Shown here: positions 11,320 to 22,219 of the stretch, in pieces
Position numbering within the stretch: the first letter of the stretch is position 1
Layout of the letters: every line of letters begins with the position of its first letter
From: Bryum argenteum
Taxonomy: Eukaryota > Streptophyta > Bryopsida > Bryales > Bryaceae
Reading direction: 5' to 3'
NCBI GenBank assembly: GCA_037043015.1
Contig: CM073322.1
Coordinates: 10,613,601-10,677,600, forward strand
Length of the DNA stretch: 64,000 nucleotides
Made by a program: the position numbers and the translations under genes
The notes under the pieces: model-generated
The model's input: only the letters and a program-made list of their open reading frames with translations
Databases searched by the model: none
What the model was told of the DNA's origin: nothing

Positions 11320-12589
11320 TCAATGCTTTCTCGGTGTCTTGGATCTCCGTCGGCTTTCATACCTTTCCACCATCTCCTTTGCATTTGCCATGTACTTGGC
11401 CTCAACCCATGTTGCTTCCTTCTCATGGTACCCCCGCCACTTCACCAAGTATTCTTTGCCCTTCTTCTTGGTGTTCCGGCATTTCAAAATGCCTTCTACC
11501 TCAAACTCTAGGTGATCACCAACTAGTTCGGGTGGAGGCCGCAACACTTGCTTGCGTTCCGGCCTCACCCTATCTTCGTAATATGGCTTGAGCAATGACA
11601 CATGGAAGGTGGGGTGAACCTTGATCTCCGGTGGTAAGTCCAACTTATAAACATCCTCAAACAACCGTTTTGCAATGACAAATGGACCCGCATACTTTGC
11701 CATGAATTTGGGAGTCAAGCCATCCGGTAAGGTGAAGTTCTTCACATTCAACCACACCTTTTGGCCCTCCTCATACTCCTCATGGCGCCGCCCTTTGTTA
11801 ACTTGTTTCACATACCTCTTTTGTGCCTTGTCTAAGTACCACTTGGTCTTCTCAAGTAGTTGCTCTCTCTTTGCACAAAGTCTTGAAAGAACTTGGCTTG
11901 TTCCAACTCCGATTGCGGTCCTTCCAAAGCTAGGTCGGCGGGCATAAGTGGCTCAACTCCATAAGCCACCTTGAACGGCGATTGCCCCGTAGTCAATGCC
12001 TTGATGCATTGTAGCTAAACTCCGCCAAACCCAAGTACTCACTCCAATTACTTTGGTCTGCACTCACATAGTTGCGAAGGTATTGATTCAAGACCCCATT
12101 CACCTGTTCCGTTTGCCCATCGGTTTGAGGGTGAAAAGCCGTACTAAATGTCAACTTTGTCTTCATCCTCCTAAACAAGTGCCTCCAAAATGCACTTGTA
12201 AACTTGGGGTCTCTATCGGATACAATCACCTTTGGCAATCCATGGTGCCGCCACCAAACGTTGAAAAAGAGCACCGCGTTTCAAAGCGTCGCCGTCCCTT
12301 TTGTTGGCTCCATCCTCGCCAACTTACTAAACCTATCAACCACCACAAAGATGGCGTCACTCCTCGTGACTCCGGAAGGCTTGTAATGAAATCCATAGAG
12401 ACACACTCCCATGGACCATCCGGGATAGGCAAAGGCCTTAACAAACCCACTTGCTTTCGGTATGACACCGGTTGGCTTGACAAGTGATACAAGTTTTTTC
12501 ACATAATGGGCAATATCTTCCTTCATCCCGGGCCAATAGAACCTCTTTGAAACCGAGCATATGGTGGATTTCTCCCTATGCCCGGCCAA
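11320..12589 (-). pseudogene. Middle element integrase and chromodomain (broken)
   Basis: Frames 12281-12589, 12226-12492, 11993-12274 and 11320-11811 (minus) cover integrase in sense order. The zinc-binding start has RFYWPGMKEDIAHYVK. The core has VSMDFITSLPES and, further on, SDRDPKFTSAFWRHL, TAFHPQTDGQTEQVN and LAEFSYNAS. The last part has a chromodomain (LEFEVEGILKCRN, EYLVKWRGYHEKEATW). Several frameshifts separate the pieces. The stop lies in the hairpin at 11307-11324. Confidence 0.9.
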
Positions 12590-12595
12590 GGGTTG

Positions 12596-14226
12596 TCATG
12601 CTTCGTCCTCGAAGACACTCAACATCAACTTGTCCTTTGGAACATACACCCTATTTTGCTTGAACTTGATCATACCTTGGTGAAGCCGGATACCTTTGGG
12701 CTTCTTGCCACACCTAAGTTCATCTAAGAACTTTTGAGCCTCGGGGTCTTTCATATATGCCTCCCTTATCCGCTTTGCCAAATCACCTTCTCCCGCATAC
12801 ATCACTCTCAAGACTTGCGTGGTGCTTGGCCTATGTTCATCCTTCCGGCTTAGTGCGTCCGGCACCACGTTCTCCCGGCCCGGCTTGTGGATCAACTCCA
12901 CATTCATAAGCACTAAGGTATCATACCACCTCAATTGCTTCGGTGTCACTTTGGCTTGTGTCTCAAAGTACTTCAATGAAACATTATCGGTGAATACCTT
13001 GGTCTTGTGGAGACCAAGGTAATGTTGCCATGTCTTCAAACAATGCACCACGGCAAACATCTCCTTTTCATGCGTTGGCCAATTGATTTGAGTGCCATCC
13101 AATTTCTTGCTCTCAAATGCAATTGGCCTTCCTTCTTGCATGAGCACTCCACGGCAAAGTCACTTGCATCGGTATGCACCTCAAAAGGCTTCTCAAACTC
13201 GGGGAACTTCAATACCGGCGGGGAGGAGAGTTTCTCCTTGAGTTCTTGAAAGGCTTGCTCACATGACTCGGTCCACTCCAAGGTCAAGTTCTTCTTAAGC
13301 AAATCGGACATGGGCTTAGCAATCTTGGAGAAGTTCTTTATGAACCTCCTATAATAATTAGCCAACCCAAGAAATGACTTCACTCCTTTTTGTGAAGTAG
13401 GTCGGCTCCACTTCTTGATTGCTTCTACCTTCTTGTGGTCCGGTTTGACACCTTGCCCCGTCATAATGTGTCCCAAGAACTCAATCTCTTGCAAGCCAAA
13501 CTCACTTTTTTCCCCATTTGCATACAATTTATTGTCCCTAAGTTTTTGAAGCACAATTGCAAGGTGTTGTGCATGCTCTTCCTCGGTTTTGGAGAACACC
13601 AATATGTCATCAATGTAGACAATGACAAACACATCCATCTCTTGATGGAACACCGTATTCATAAGGGTTGTGAACGTTGATGGGGCGTTGCACAACCCAA
13701 AAGGCATCACCAAAAACTCATAAGACCCATATCTAGTCCTACAAGCGGTTTTCTCCACATCCTCGGCCGCAATCAAGATTTGGTAATATCCCGACTTCAA
13801 GTCGATCCGGCTAAAATACTTGGCCCCCGCCAACCGGTCAAAGAGATCATCAATTCGAGGCAAAGGGTAGTTGTTTTTGATAGTGATCTTATTGAGCGTC
13901 CGGTAATTCACGCACATGCGTAGTTTCCCTCCTTTCTTGTCCACAAACAAGACCGGTGCTCCATAAGGTGACTTGCTTTGGCGGATATATCCCTTTGCCA
14001 AAAGCTCATTGAGTTGTTTCTTCAACTCTACCAACTCCCTTTGGTTCATCCGGTAAGGTGCCTTGGATGGCGGTGCCGCTCCCGGCACCAACTCGATCTT
14101 GTGATCAACCTCTCTTCGTGGCGGTAACTCATCCGCAACTCCTCCGTGAAAGACATCACTGGCCTTGGATGACCTCCCGAATACACTTGGGAGGTGTTGA
14201 GTTAGAAGTGGGCTTATTCCCTTCAA
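12596..14226 (-). pseudogene. Middle element reverse transcriptase and RNase H (broken)
   Basis: The frame 13036-14226 contains RT motifs: [44 protein letters not shown] and the catalytic [10 protein letters not shown], then [14 protein letters not shown] and [17 protein letters not shown]. RNase H begins with HTDASDFAV and continues after a frameshift in 12596-13147 ([42 protein letters not shown]). The family and order are standard for Ty3/gypsy. Confidence 0.92.
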
Positions 14227-14928
14227 CTCCCAAATCGGTCCTTAGCATTATCAAGAACCGGGTTTCCTCTAACTCCTCTAAGTTCACCAAGTTGATCCTA
14301 CTCCCCAACATGTTGGGTGCCTTGGTGAACTCCAACTCAATCTCCTTGCCTTCGGGGTTGGCAACCACACTCAATAGCCGCCTCCTTATATCCACCCCAT
14401 AGGTGTCAAAGAAAGTATTACCCAAGATGAGATCAATCCCATCCATCTCACAAACCGTGAAGTTTTCCACAAAGGTGAAGTTTTGACACTTCACTTCTAC
14501 TCCCGTAGCTACAAGACATGTTTGGTGAGGCTTGCCTTTTGCAAACCTCACTTGGATAGGCTTGCTTGCCTTGCTCAAATGCAAGCCCATCCTCTTCGCA
14601 GCTTCCGGACTTATGAACGAGTGGGTTGCCCTCGTATCCAACAAAAGCAATTGTCACTTTTACCAACAACTCGTTTTAGGAACAACAAGCCACCACCTAA
14701 CTTGGAGCAACTTGCTTCTTGCAATGAAACCCCTTCCAATAGGTGACTTGTAACAAGGATTCTCCTATTTACCAAACTCACCTTTGGTTTGGAGCAATCC
14801 TTTGCCATGCGGCCCTTTTCTCCACAATTGTAATGTTTATGTGACTTGTCTCCTTCTTGGACTTGTCCCCACTTTTGGATTTGTCCTTGGCAAACTTGTC
14901 CTTCCCATCCTTGGAAGGCCCACCTCAC
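14156..14928 (-). pseudogene. Middle element zinc knuckle and aspartic protease (broken)
   Basis: The frame 14611-14928 carries a degraded CCHC knuckle (HYNCGEKGRMAKDC). The first Cys and the His are replaced, so zinc binding is probably lost. The frame 14156-14650 is the protease, with LLLDTRATHSF at the active site, where the family normally has DTGA or DSGA. The Gly-to-Arg change is shared with the outer element. FVENFTVCEMDGIDLILG follows, typical of plant Ty3 proteases. Confidence 0.85.
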
Positions 14929-15258
14929 CGCTTTATGCTTTTGCCAACCATGTTTCTTGTGTTGGCGCTTTGATCGCGACTTGCCTTGCTCCCCCCCGAT
15001 GGAAGTCCTTCTTTAAGAGACTTCCGGTGACCTTCATCATCACCAATTCTTTTTCTCGCCAACTTGAAGAACTCGGCACAAGTTTTCGCGCCTTTTGGCA
15101 TCCTAAATAATGCCCGCTCCGCCCAACCTTGGAGTCCATTGAAGAAAATGACCTTTTTGGCCAATTCATCTAACTTCGGGAGCACATTTAAATGTGCATT
15201 GAAATCCCTCACATAGGCATGAAGGGTGTCCGTTTGCTTCAATCCCACAAGGGCCATG
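14925..15258 (-). pseudogene. Middle element gag, 3' part
   Basis: The frame 14925-15257 reads MALVGLKQTDTLHAYVRD, then FNGLQGWAERALF, typical of the C-terminal part of the retrotransposon gag domain. The gag is cut at the CCATG target site of the inner element. Its N-terminal part continues at 22220-22833 on the other side. Confidence 0.9.
15254..15258. repeat. Target-site duplication CCATG of inner element (left)
   Basis: CCATG before 15259 is repeated at 22220-22224 right after the inner element. It lies within middle gag: the frame reads IRDGM on one side and MALVGL on the other. Confidence 0.9.
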
Positions 15259-15801
15259 TGTCACGGACATGCCATACTGGTGATCGACGAAAGCGACGAC
15301 GTGATTTGTCTAGCTTCGGTTTTACGAGCGGCAGCCTTCGAACTCACGCGTTGGCGAAAATTTGGTAAGGCCGCGAGCGCCACCTCGCCGATGTTTCAAG
15401 TCGCCAACCACATGGTTTTATACCGGTCCGTCGCTTTGCGTTCTACCACGTATCTGTAAACAACTCACGACTTTCCGCCGCCAGCACCGACATTCGATTC
15501 TCACGGTATTCGTATCCCGTATATTTACTTTCTTTTTGTCTAGTCACGTGAACCCACGTGAACATTCTCGTTTTATGTTTTATTGGTTCGTGTGGGAACT
15601 CGTGGGCTAACTTCGTTCGGGGGGGGGTGATGTCACGGACATGCCATACAGGGTATTATCCACACCCCATGAGTTTATCGTGATCACCCTACTTCTCAAA
15701 GATTTCCTAGTTTCCGTATATTTTGCGAGTTCAGTTTTCGGAAGGTTCTAACCTTCCACTAGTTTCAAAAGCTTCCCAAGCTTCCGTATAGCTCTAGTAG
15801 T

Positions 15802-15923
15802 TTCCGGAAGCTTCCACAAGCTTCCAGATAGTTCTAGTAGTTTCCGAAGCTTCTCTAAGCTTCCGGAAGGTTCCATAAGGATCCAATTGTTTCCGGAAGG
15901 TTCCATAAACTTCCGGAAGGTTC
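15802..15923 (+). promoter_or_regulatory. Heat-shock-element array, left LTR
   Basis: Four perfect three-unit heat-shock elements (TTC-nn-GAA-nn-TTC) start at 15802, 15861, 15891 and 15911, mostly as TTCCGGAAGGTTCC. Partial two-unit sites lie at both sides. A TATATATA box follows at about 16020-16027, so the array occupies the expected U3 promoter position. Heat shock factors bind this pattern; activity in this copy is inferred only. Confidence 0.7.
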
Positions 15924-16019
15924 CGCTTGACCTTCCTAGATTCCGAAAGCTCCTACGAGTCTCCGGAAGGTTCCATAGGAGCTTCTGGGACCTTACTCCG
16001 GAAGTTTCTTTTAGCCTAG

Positions 16020-16027
16020 TATATATA
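16020..16027 (+). promoter_or_regulatory. TATA box of inner 5' LTR
   Basis: TATATATA, followed by GAGAG, sits about 100 bp downstream of the last perfect heat-shock element. The right LTR has the same box at 22007-22014. It is the only strong TATA-like motif in the LTR. Confidence 0.65.
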
Positions 16028-16545
16028 GAGAGTTGAAGGTCGTTGTTCTTCATTCTCTTCAACACCAAATAACCCACTCTTCCAAATCATCAATACTACT
16101 GCTCTCTTACTTTGAGTGTCGTTTCAGTCTTGTGTGAGGAATCCCCTCACTTCTAGTTTATCTTGGTTTCCTTTTGAGTCTCACTCAATCTTGTCTTTGA
16201 TCCTCGCTTGAGTTCTTCTTGTCCGAATAAATTTGAAGCGACCGACTACATTCTCAGTCCGAGAGATTCTACGTTTAGTATTTCCTATGAAGTTTCGTTT
16301 TAGAATTTTCATGAAAGTTTTTGCGTGGACTTGAACCGACTTCCGTTATCACCAAGTCCCGCTTTTCTAGAAGACGTTTTCTTTTACATCAAAGATCAAC
16401 TTAGAGACGTCCTCATCCGATGCAGGTGAAGAATTCTATTTGAACCTCTTGAGATCACCTCTTCCCCGTCATTATCCCTGTAGAGTGTAACGGAAATCTT
16501 TGTTACTTCATCTACTTGTGAATCTTCAAGCTTTTGTATTCCAAG

Positions 16546-17230
16546 ATGAGCGACTTATCAAATCTCGAGATGCGCGATATGATCGCCGTGATACGGCAAC
16601 TACAACAGGAGAATGCCAACATACTGGGCGCCATGGAACAACACCAAGCGGCTCTCACTCAAGTCCATGTAGCAGCCCCGCCGCAAAACCAAGTACCACA
16701 TCTACAAGCACCTAAAGAGCCTCGAGTGAGCTTGCTGACAAGTTTCGTGGCGATCGCACTAAGCTTTCGAGATTTTGTCAATGAAATTCGACTTGTCTTT
16801 CGTCTCCAACCTCAAAGATATTCAACGGAAGAAATACAAGTCGGGTTCATCGGGACCTTCTTCTTCGCGGGAACCGCGTTGTCGTGGTTCTCATCGCTTT
16901 GGAGAAAAACTCTCCAATCTTGGCAAGCCGCGACCACTTTTGGAAGAATCGAGCGAGAACTTTTGGAGAAAGAGATCGAAAGACTGTAGCGATCGCAAAA
17001 CTCCGTTCCCTACAACAACGTTCGCGCCCGACTTCCAAGATACGTTGCGAGTTTCAACAAATTTCTTGTGACTGGATTGGACGATACATTTCTCTCATCA
17101 CCACATGTTTCGATGGGGACTTCGACGATATCAAGACCTTGTTCTTTAACTTGCCTGCCCCAACTACGCTACGGGAGGCTATTACTCAAGTAATCGATCA
17201 CGACAACCGATTGTTCGGCGGCGCCGCAAG
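16546..17230 (+). pseudogene. Inner element gag (broken)
   Basis: The ATG at 16546 opens MSDLSNLEMRDMIAVIRQL, a short coiled region, then FVNEIRLVFRLQPQRYSTEE and GTFFFAGTALSWFSSLW of the gag domain. Frames shift near 16900 and again afterwards, and the reading continues in 16884-17906. No CCHC zinc knuckle was recognised between gag and protease. Confidence 0.8.
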
Positions 17231-17574
17231 AGCGGCGATTGCTCTTTGGATCGCATCGAGCGGACTACGCGCCCCATCTCGCCGTGACACCTCCCCACAC
17301 TTCAACGATGGAACCCATGCAAATCGACACTTCAAAAGCGTTAAGTTGTTGTCCGAAGAAGAAAAGAACGACGTCGCAGAGAACACCTATCTTGTATTGT
17401 GGAGAAAAAGACCACGGTTGGAGAATCGCCTGCAAAAACTCGTAGGGCAAAACCGCATAAGTTTCGGCGCACTTCGAGCGCTTCCGGCGTATAACCACGA
17501 GGAGTTCATGTCGGAAAACGACAACGGCCACCCGCAGAGGGATCGTCGCGGTGACAAAATGTTGCCACGTCATC

Positions 17575-17906
17575 GCGTCCTATCTTATCTTCAAACCTCT
17601 CGTTGTTTTAATATCCCGCTTATAATAGATTTTTATCCGCATAGTATAGAAGTCACAACTTTCTTAGATTCCGAAAGATCTGCTTGTTTTATTGATAGGG
17701 ACCTTGTCAAACGTCATAACATGCCTATAGTTCCTAAGAAATACCCTGTAGTAGTCGAGGTTATTGACGGTAGACCGTTGATATCGGGAGATGTTACCCA
17801 CGAAACTAAACCTTTGAATATTATCCTAGACGGTCACCAAAGTATTGTTGTTTTCAATATCATTAGTTCTCCTCGAATCCTCTTGTCCTGGTCATTCTTT
17901 GGTTAG
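17575..17906 (+). pseudogene. Inner element aspartic protease (active site altered)
   Basis: The region reads IPLIIDFYPHSIEVTTF, then LDSERSACFIDRDLVKRHN, followed by ISGDVTHETKPLNIILDGH. The arrangement matches the Ty3 protease, but the catalytic D-S-G-A is D-S-E-R here, so this copy's protease would be inactive. Confidence 0.75.
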
Positions 17907-18147
17907 AAATGGTCAATCCAGATATAGATCGGAAAAAACGTGGTAGCTAACGACGTTTTTAGCTCCCTATATGCCTTCAAATAATCTGAAGTCTTCGCTT
18001 ACCAAGTCACAAAGATCCGAGGTCAAAATTCCGCTGATGGTCGGTGCGGAGCTTTATGAGAGCGCCAAAGACGGGAGTATGTTTGCAATTTATGCAATTC
18101 CGTCATCACAACCTCGTTTCGTAAACTAGCTAAACTACCAGCACAAT

Positions 18148-18909
18148 ATGAAGAGTTTTCGGACGTGTTCGAGAAGAAGATTGCTAACACACTTCCTCAA
18201 CACCGACCCTATGATTGTGGCATCGAACTTCAAGAAGGAGCGCAACCGCCATTTGGTCCGATCTACAGCCTTTCGCAGAACGAGCTTGCTGGATTACGAG
18301 AATACCTTGATGAAAATCTTGCGAAGAATTTCATCCGACACTCCAAATCACCTGCCGGAGCTCCTATTCTATTCGTCAAGAAGAAGGACGGTTCCCTTCG
18401 GATGTGCGTGGACTACCGCGGCCTGAACAAGGTTACAATCAAGAATCGGTATCCATTGCTACTTATCTCGGGACTCCTTGACCAACTCGGTCAAGCAAAG
18501 ATCTACACCAAGATCGATCTTCGTGGAGCGTACAACCTAGTACGTATCAAAGAAGGTGACGAGTGGAAGATCGCATTCGAACGGCGTATGGACATTTCAA
18601 TACAATGTTATGCCTTTTGGTCTTACTAACGCACCTGCCATCTTCCAGCACTTAATGAACGACGTGTTCCGAGAGTTCCTGGACGACTTTGTTGTTTGCT
18701 ACCTCGACGACATATTGGTGTTCTCCAAGAATGAAGAAGATCACACCAACCATGTCCGATTGGTATTGAAGAAGCTTCACGTTTCTTGGGTTATACGCCA
18801 GTTTGGAAAAGTCGTCTTTTCACCAACCTCAAGTCGAATTCCTAGGCTACATCATTTCGGAGAGAGGGTCTATCCATGGACCCAAAGAAGATTGAAACTT
18901 GATCGTTGA
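18148..18909 (+). pseudogene. Inner element reverse transcriptase (broken)
   Basis: Frames 18165-18629 and 18556-18909 carry [74 protein letters not shown] and the catalytic [16 protein letters not shown] frameshift at about 18600 separates the palm parts. The downstream thumb (about 18910-19160) is unreadable in one frame. Confidence 0.88.
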
Positions 18910-19163
18910 TTGGCGGAAACCAACTACCGTCGGGACGTCTAATGTTTCCTTTGGTTTTGCCAACTTCTATCGAATCTTTATTCGAAATTACTCTAAGATT
19001 GCTTCTCCGTTGACCCGATTGACTTGCAAGGATAAGCTCGAGCGGACTACGAGGTTGACGAAGCTTTCGAGGTTTTGAAGAAGGCGTTCTGACGACGGCG
19101 CCTATACTTCACGCATCACGATTTCCGAAGCCGTTCTTCCTAAACGGATGCTTCGATTTTGCC

Positions 19164-19634
19164 TTGAGCGGTCCTTTCACAATCCGGCGACGACGGACGC
19201 TCCATCCTGTCGCGTTCCACTCGCGAAAATTTATCTTCTTTGAGATCAATTACGAGATTCACGACAAGGAGCTTTTAGCTATCGTCGACTCTTTCCAAGA
19301 ATGGCGTCACTTCCTTGAAGGTGCTCAGTATCCCGTCACAGTTCATACCGATCACAAGAACCTTTAGTATTTCATGTTTGCCAAGGTGCTGAATCGTCGA
19401 CAAGCCCGTTGGAGTATATCGTTGTCGCGATTCAACTTTGTAATCACGTACCGCCCCGACTCTCAACAAATTCGTTCCGATGCACTTTCTAGGCGAACAT
19501 ACATTGCGCCTAAAGAAGGCGATGCAGCATACGACCAACAGAGGACTACCTCATCAAGCTCGAGCAACTTCACAAGACATCGCGCACCACTACAATTTCA
19601 GTGGATGCATCTTTTCTCGAAGATATCCGAGTAA
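19164..19634 (+). pseudogene. Inner element RNase H (broken)
   Basis: Frames 19164-19367 and 19374-19634 contain [48 protein letters not shown] and [16 protein letters not shown], then [10 protein letters not shown]. This is the usual RNase H and tether of Ty3/gypsy, split by a stop and frameshift. Confidence 0.85.
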
Positions 19635-20907
19635 GTTTACAATCTGATCCTTTGGCCTTGAAATTCAAGAGTAATCCTAGCGTCTCCAATGTTGAAGAAT
19701 CTCCATGTCGGGACTCTCAAGTCTCAGATTCAGAGGTTATAGATTCGGAATCCCCGAATCAACCTGCTTCCAGTTCACAAGCTTCCACGTCGCGTGAAAC
19801 TCCCCAAGATGATGCAGATCCAAGATTCCAGTTTCGAGATGGCCTACTATATTATCAGGGACTACTCTATGTCTCTGAAGGCCCATGCCGACTCCGAGTG
19901 CTCCAGTCTCGACACGACTTTCCATCGGCGGGACACTTTGGTTACAACAAGACCATGTAGCTGTTATCCAGAGACTTTTGGTGGCCTCAAATGTGGAAAA
20001 CCGTGAAGGACTATGTCACAACGTGTGACATCTGTTTCTAGATCCAAGATCCTCGTCATCGGCCGTATGGGTTGCTTCTTGGTAGTTTGCGATCCTAAAA
20101 ACCCCACGTGGACATCCGTATCCATGGACTTTATTGTGGACCTTCCAATGTCCAACACCTTTGATTCCATCTTCGTTGTTGTGGACCGGCTGACCAAGAT
20201 GGCTCACTTCATTCCGTGCCACAAGACAGTTACCGGAGAAGAGACAGCAAGACTCTTTGTAGACAATGTCTACAGACTCCACGGCCTTCCCAACGACATC
20301 ATTTCCGATCGTGGAACGCAATTCACATCGAAGTTCTGGCAGTCTTTGTTCAAGATTCTCATGTGGAGATCGTTTATCTTCAAGATACCATCCTCGGGAC
20401 CGACGGACAAACCGAAAGCGCGTCAATCAAGTGTTGGAAAGAAGATTTTGCGCGCACCATCAACTACCATCAAGACAATTGGGTGGAGTTGTTGCCGCTC
20501 GCCGAGTTTGCCTACAACAACACGCTGCGGGTCTACTCAATGCACTTTCTTTCGCAAACTACGGCCATCATCCCAGGATTGATCAATTCAATCTAAACAT
20601 TTCTGAGAATCCAGCTGCCACAGATCTTGCTACTCGATTGTCTGATATCCAGAAGCAGATGAAGCAGAGCCTCCTCGAAGCCCAAGAGCACCAGAAGACA
20701 AACGCTGACAGGTCTCGTAAGGAACATCCAACCATCTCTATTGGTGACAAGGTATGGCTACTGCGTCGAAATTTGAGGACTCGCCGGCCATCTGACAAAC
20801 TCGACTACCGTCGCCTTGGACCATTCAAAGTGGTCAAACAAATCAACAAGGTGGCTTACCGGTTGGAGTTACCGGCTTCTATGAAGATTCATCCAGCTTT
20901 TCCATGA
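19635..20907 (+). pseudogene. Inner element integrase (broken)
   Basis: Frames 19601-19960, 20013-20582, 20216-20596 and 20266-20907 show LQSRHDFPSAGHFGYNKTM of the zinc region. The core shows VSMDFIVDLPMSNTFDSI, VVDRLTKMAHFIPCHKTV and SDRGTQFTSKFWQSLF, then LPLAEFAYNNT. The C-terminal region has DKVWLLRRNLRTRRPSDKL, YRRLGPFKVVKQINKVAYRL and MKIHPAF. Several indels break the frame. Confidence 0.88.
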
Positions 20908-20984
20908 TCTCTCCTCAACCGTCTGAGGAATCTACGCACGGGCAGGGATTCAAGAACCTCCTCCACCGATCGAGATGAAAGACG

Positions 20985-21174
20985 ATGAAGAATTTGAAGT
21001 CTCGGAGGTTCTAGACTCGCATCCACCGTCGACAACTCGAATATCTTGTGCAGACCTGGCAGGCTACGACGACGTCCGAAAGAACCTCGGGAGCTCGCCT
21101 CAAACCTCAAGAACTCTCCCGAGTTAATTCAAGAGTTCCATCGCCGATACCCTCGAAAACCTAAAAGCGTTTAG
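20985..21174 (+). pseudogene. Inner element chromodomain (frameshifted)
   Basis: Reading across two one-base shifts, the segment gives EFEVSEVLDS, then QLEYLVQTWQ, then LASNLKNSPELIQEFHRRYP, ending at TAG in 21172-21174. This matches the chromodomain at the integrase C-terminus of chromoviruses, which binds chromatin marks and steers integration. Confidence 0.75.
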
Positions 21175-21269
21175 GTTCAATGCATCTGAATCGCCCGCAC
21201 CAAGTCTGTAAGTTTCATCTCTGCAGCAGCGGGTGCGGATCTGACTTTGAACCAAACGCGGTGGGGAGT

Positions 21270-22219
21270 ATCGGCGAGCGACGACGTCTTTGCCTAGCTT
21301 CGATTTTTACGAGCAGGCCTTGAACTCACGTTGGCGAAAAATTTGGTAAGCGCATGGCGCCACTCGCCGATGTTTAAGTCGCCAACCACATGGTTTTATA
21401 CCGTCCGTCGCTTTGCGTTCTACCACGATATCGTAAACAACTCACGACTTTCCGCCGCAAAGACCGACATTCGATTCTCACGGTATTCGTATCCCGTATA
21501 TTTACTTTTTTTTGTCTAGTCCACGTGAAACCCACGAACATTCTCGTTTTATGTTTTATTGGTTCGTGTGGGAACTCGTGGAACTCGTTCAGCCGAAAGG
21601 GGGTGATGTCGCGGACATGCCATACAAGGTATTATCCACACCCCATGAGTTTATCGTGATCGGCCCTACTTCTCAAAGATTTCCTGGTTTCCGTATATTT
21701 TTTGCAAGTTCAGTTTTCCGGAAGGTTCTAGAACCTTCCACTAGTTTCCAAAAGCTTCCTCAAGCTTCCGTATAGCTCTAGTAGTTTCCGGAAGCTTCCA
21801 CAAGCTTCCAGGATAGTTCTAGTAGTTTCCTGAAGCTTCTCTAAGCTTCCTGGAAGGTTCCATAAGGATCCAATTGTTTCCGGAAGGTTCCATAAACTTC
21901 CGGAAGGTTCCGCTTGACCTTCCTAGATTCCGGAAGCTCCTACGAGTCTCCGGAAGGTTCCATAGGAGCTTCTGGGACCTTACTCCGGAAGTTTCTTTTA
22001 GCCTAGTATATATAGAGAGTTGAAGGTCGTTGTTCTTCATTCTCTTCAACACCAAATTGACCCCACTCTTCCAAATCATCAATACTACTGCTTCTCTTAC
22101 TTTGAGTGTCGTTTCAGTCTTGTGTGAGGAATCCCTCACTTCTAGTTTATCTTGGTTTCCTTTTGAGTCTCACTCAATCTTGTCTTTGATCACTGCGCTT
22201 GAGTTCTTTGTCCATAACA
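21270..22219 (+). repeat. Inner element 3' LTR
   Basis: A purine tract, GCGGTGGGGAG, precedes it. It ends CCATAACA at 22219, directly before the duplication CCATG. It holds the best-preserved heat-shock array and a TATA box at 22007-22014. Relative to the left LTR it lacks the first about 20 bp. An internal TGTCGCGGACATGCC at 21607 repeats the expected LTR start. Confidence 0.82.
21716..21910 (+). promoter_or_regulatory. Heat-shock-element array, right LTR
   Basis: A perfect five-unit heat-shock element spans 21716-21738 (TTC, GAA, TTC, GAA, TTC, each spaced by two bases). Perfect three-unit sites follow at 21786-21798, 21827-21839, 21878-21890 and 21898-21910. Two-unit remnants continue to about 21995. 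The TATA box is at 22007-22014. Confidence 0.75.

Larger units (their letters stand above)
15259..16230 (+). repeat. Inner element 5' LTR
   Basis: It begins TGTCACGGACATGCC. The 3' boundary is inferred from loss of similarity with the right LTR. The start motif occurs again inside it at 15631-15650. Compared with the right LTR (21270-22219) this copy has many one-base deletions. The right copy lacks the first about 20 bp. An alternative reading is a 0.6-kb LTR starting at 15631, with an extra upstream segment copied from the element's 3' region. Confidence 0.8.
15259..22219 (+). mobile_element. Inner Ty3/gypsy chromovirus with heat-shock-element LTR
   Basis: This is a 6,961-bp plus-sense element inserted into the gag of the middle element, with duplication CCATG. 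LTRs are about 15259-16230 and 21270-22219. The order is gag, protease, RT, RNase H, integrase, chromodomain. Its gag (FVNEIRLVFRLQPQRY) and chromodomain tail (QEFHRRYPRKP) differ strongly from the other two elements and resemble chromoviruses common outside flowering plants. Frameshifts break every ORF. Confidence 0.93.

Noticed and set aside
16884..17906. A single 340-codon protein
   Set aside because: It is a frame that runs through shifted gag and into the protease of the inner element; only parts of it are native coding sequence.
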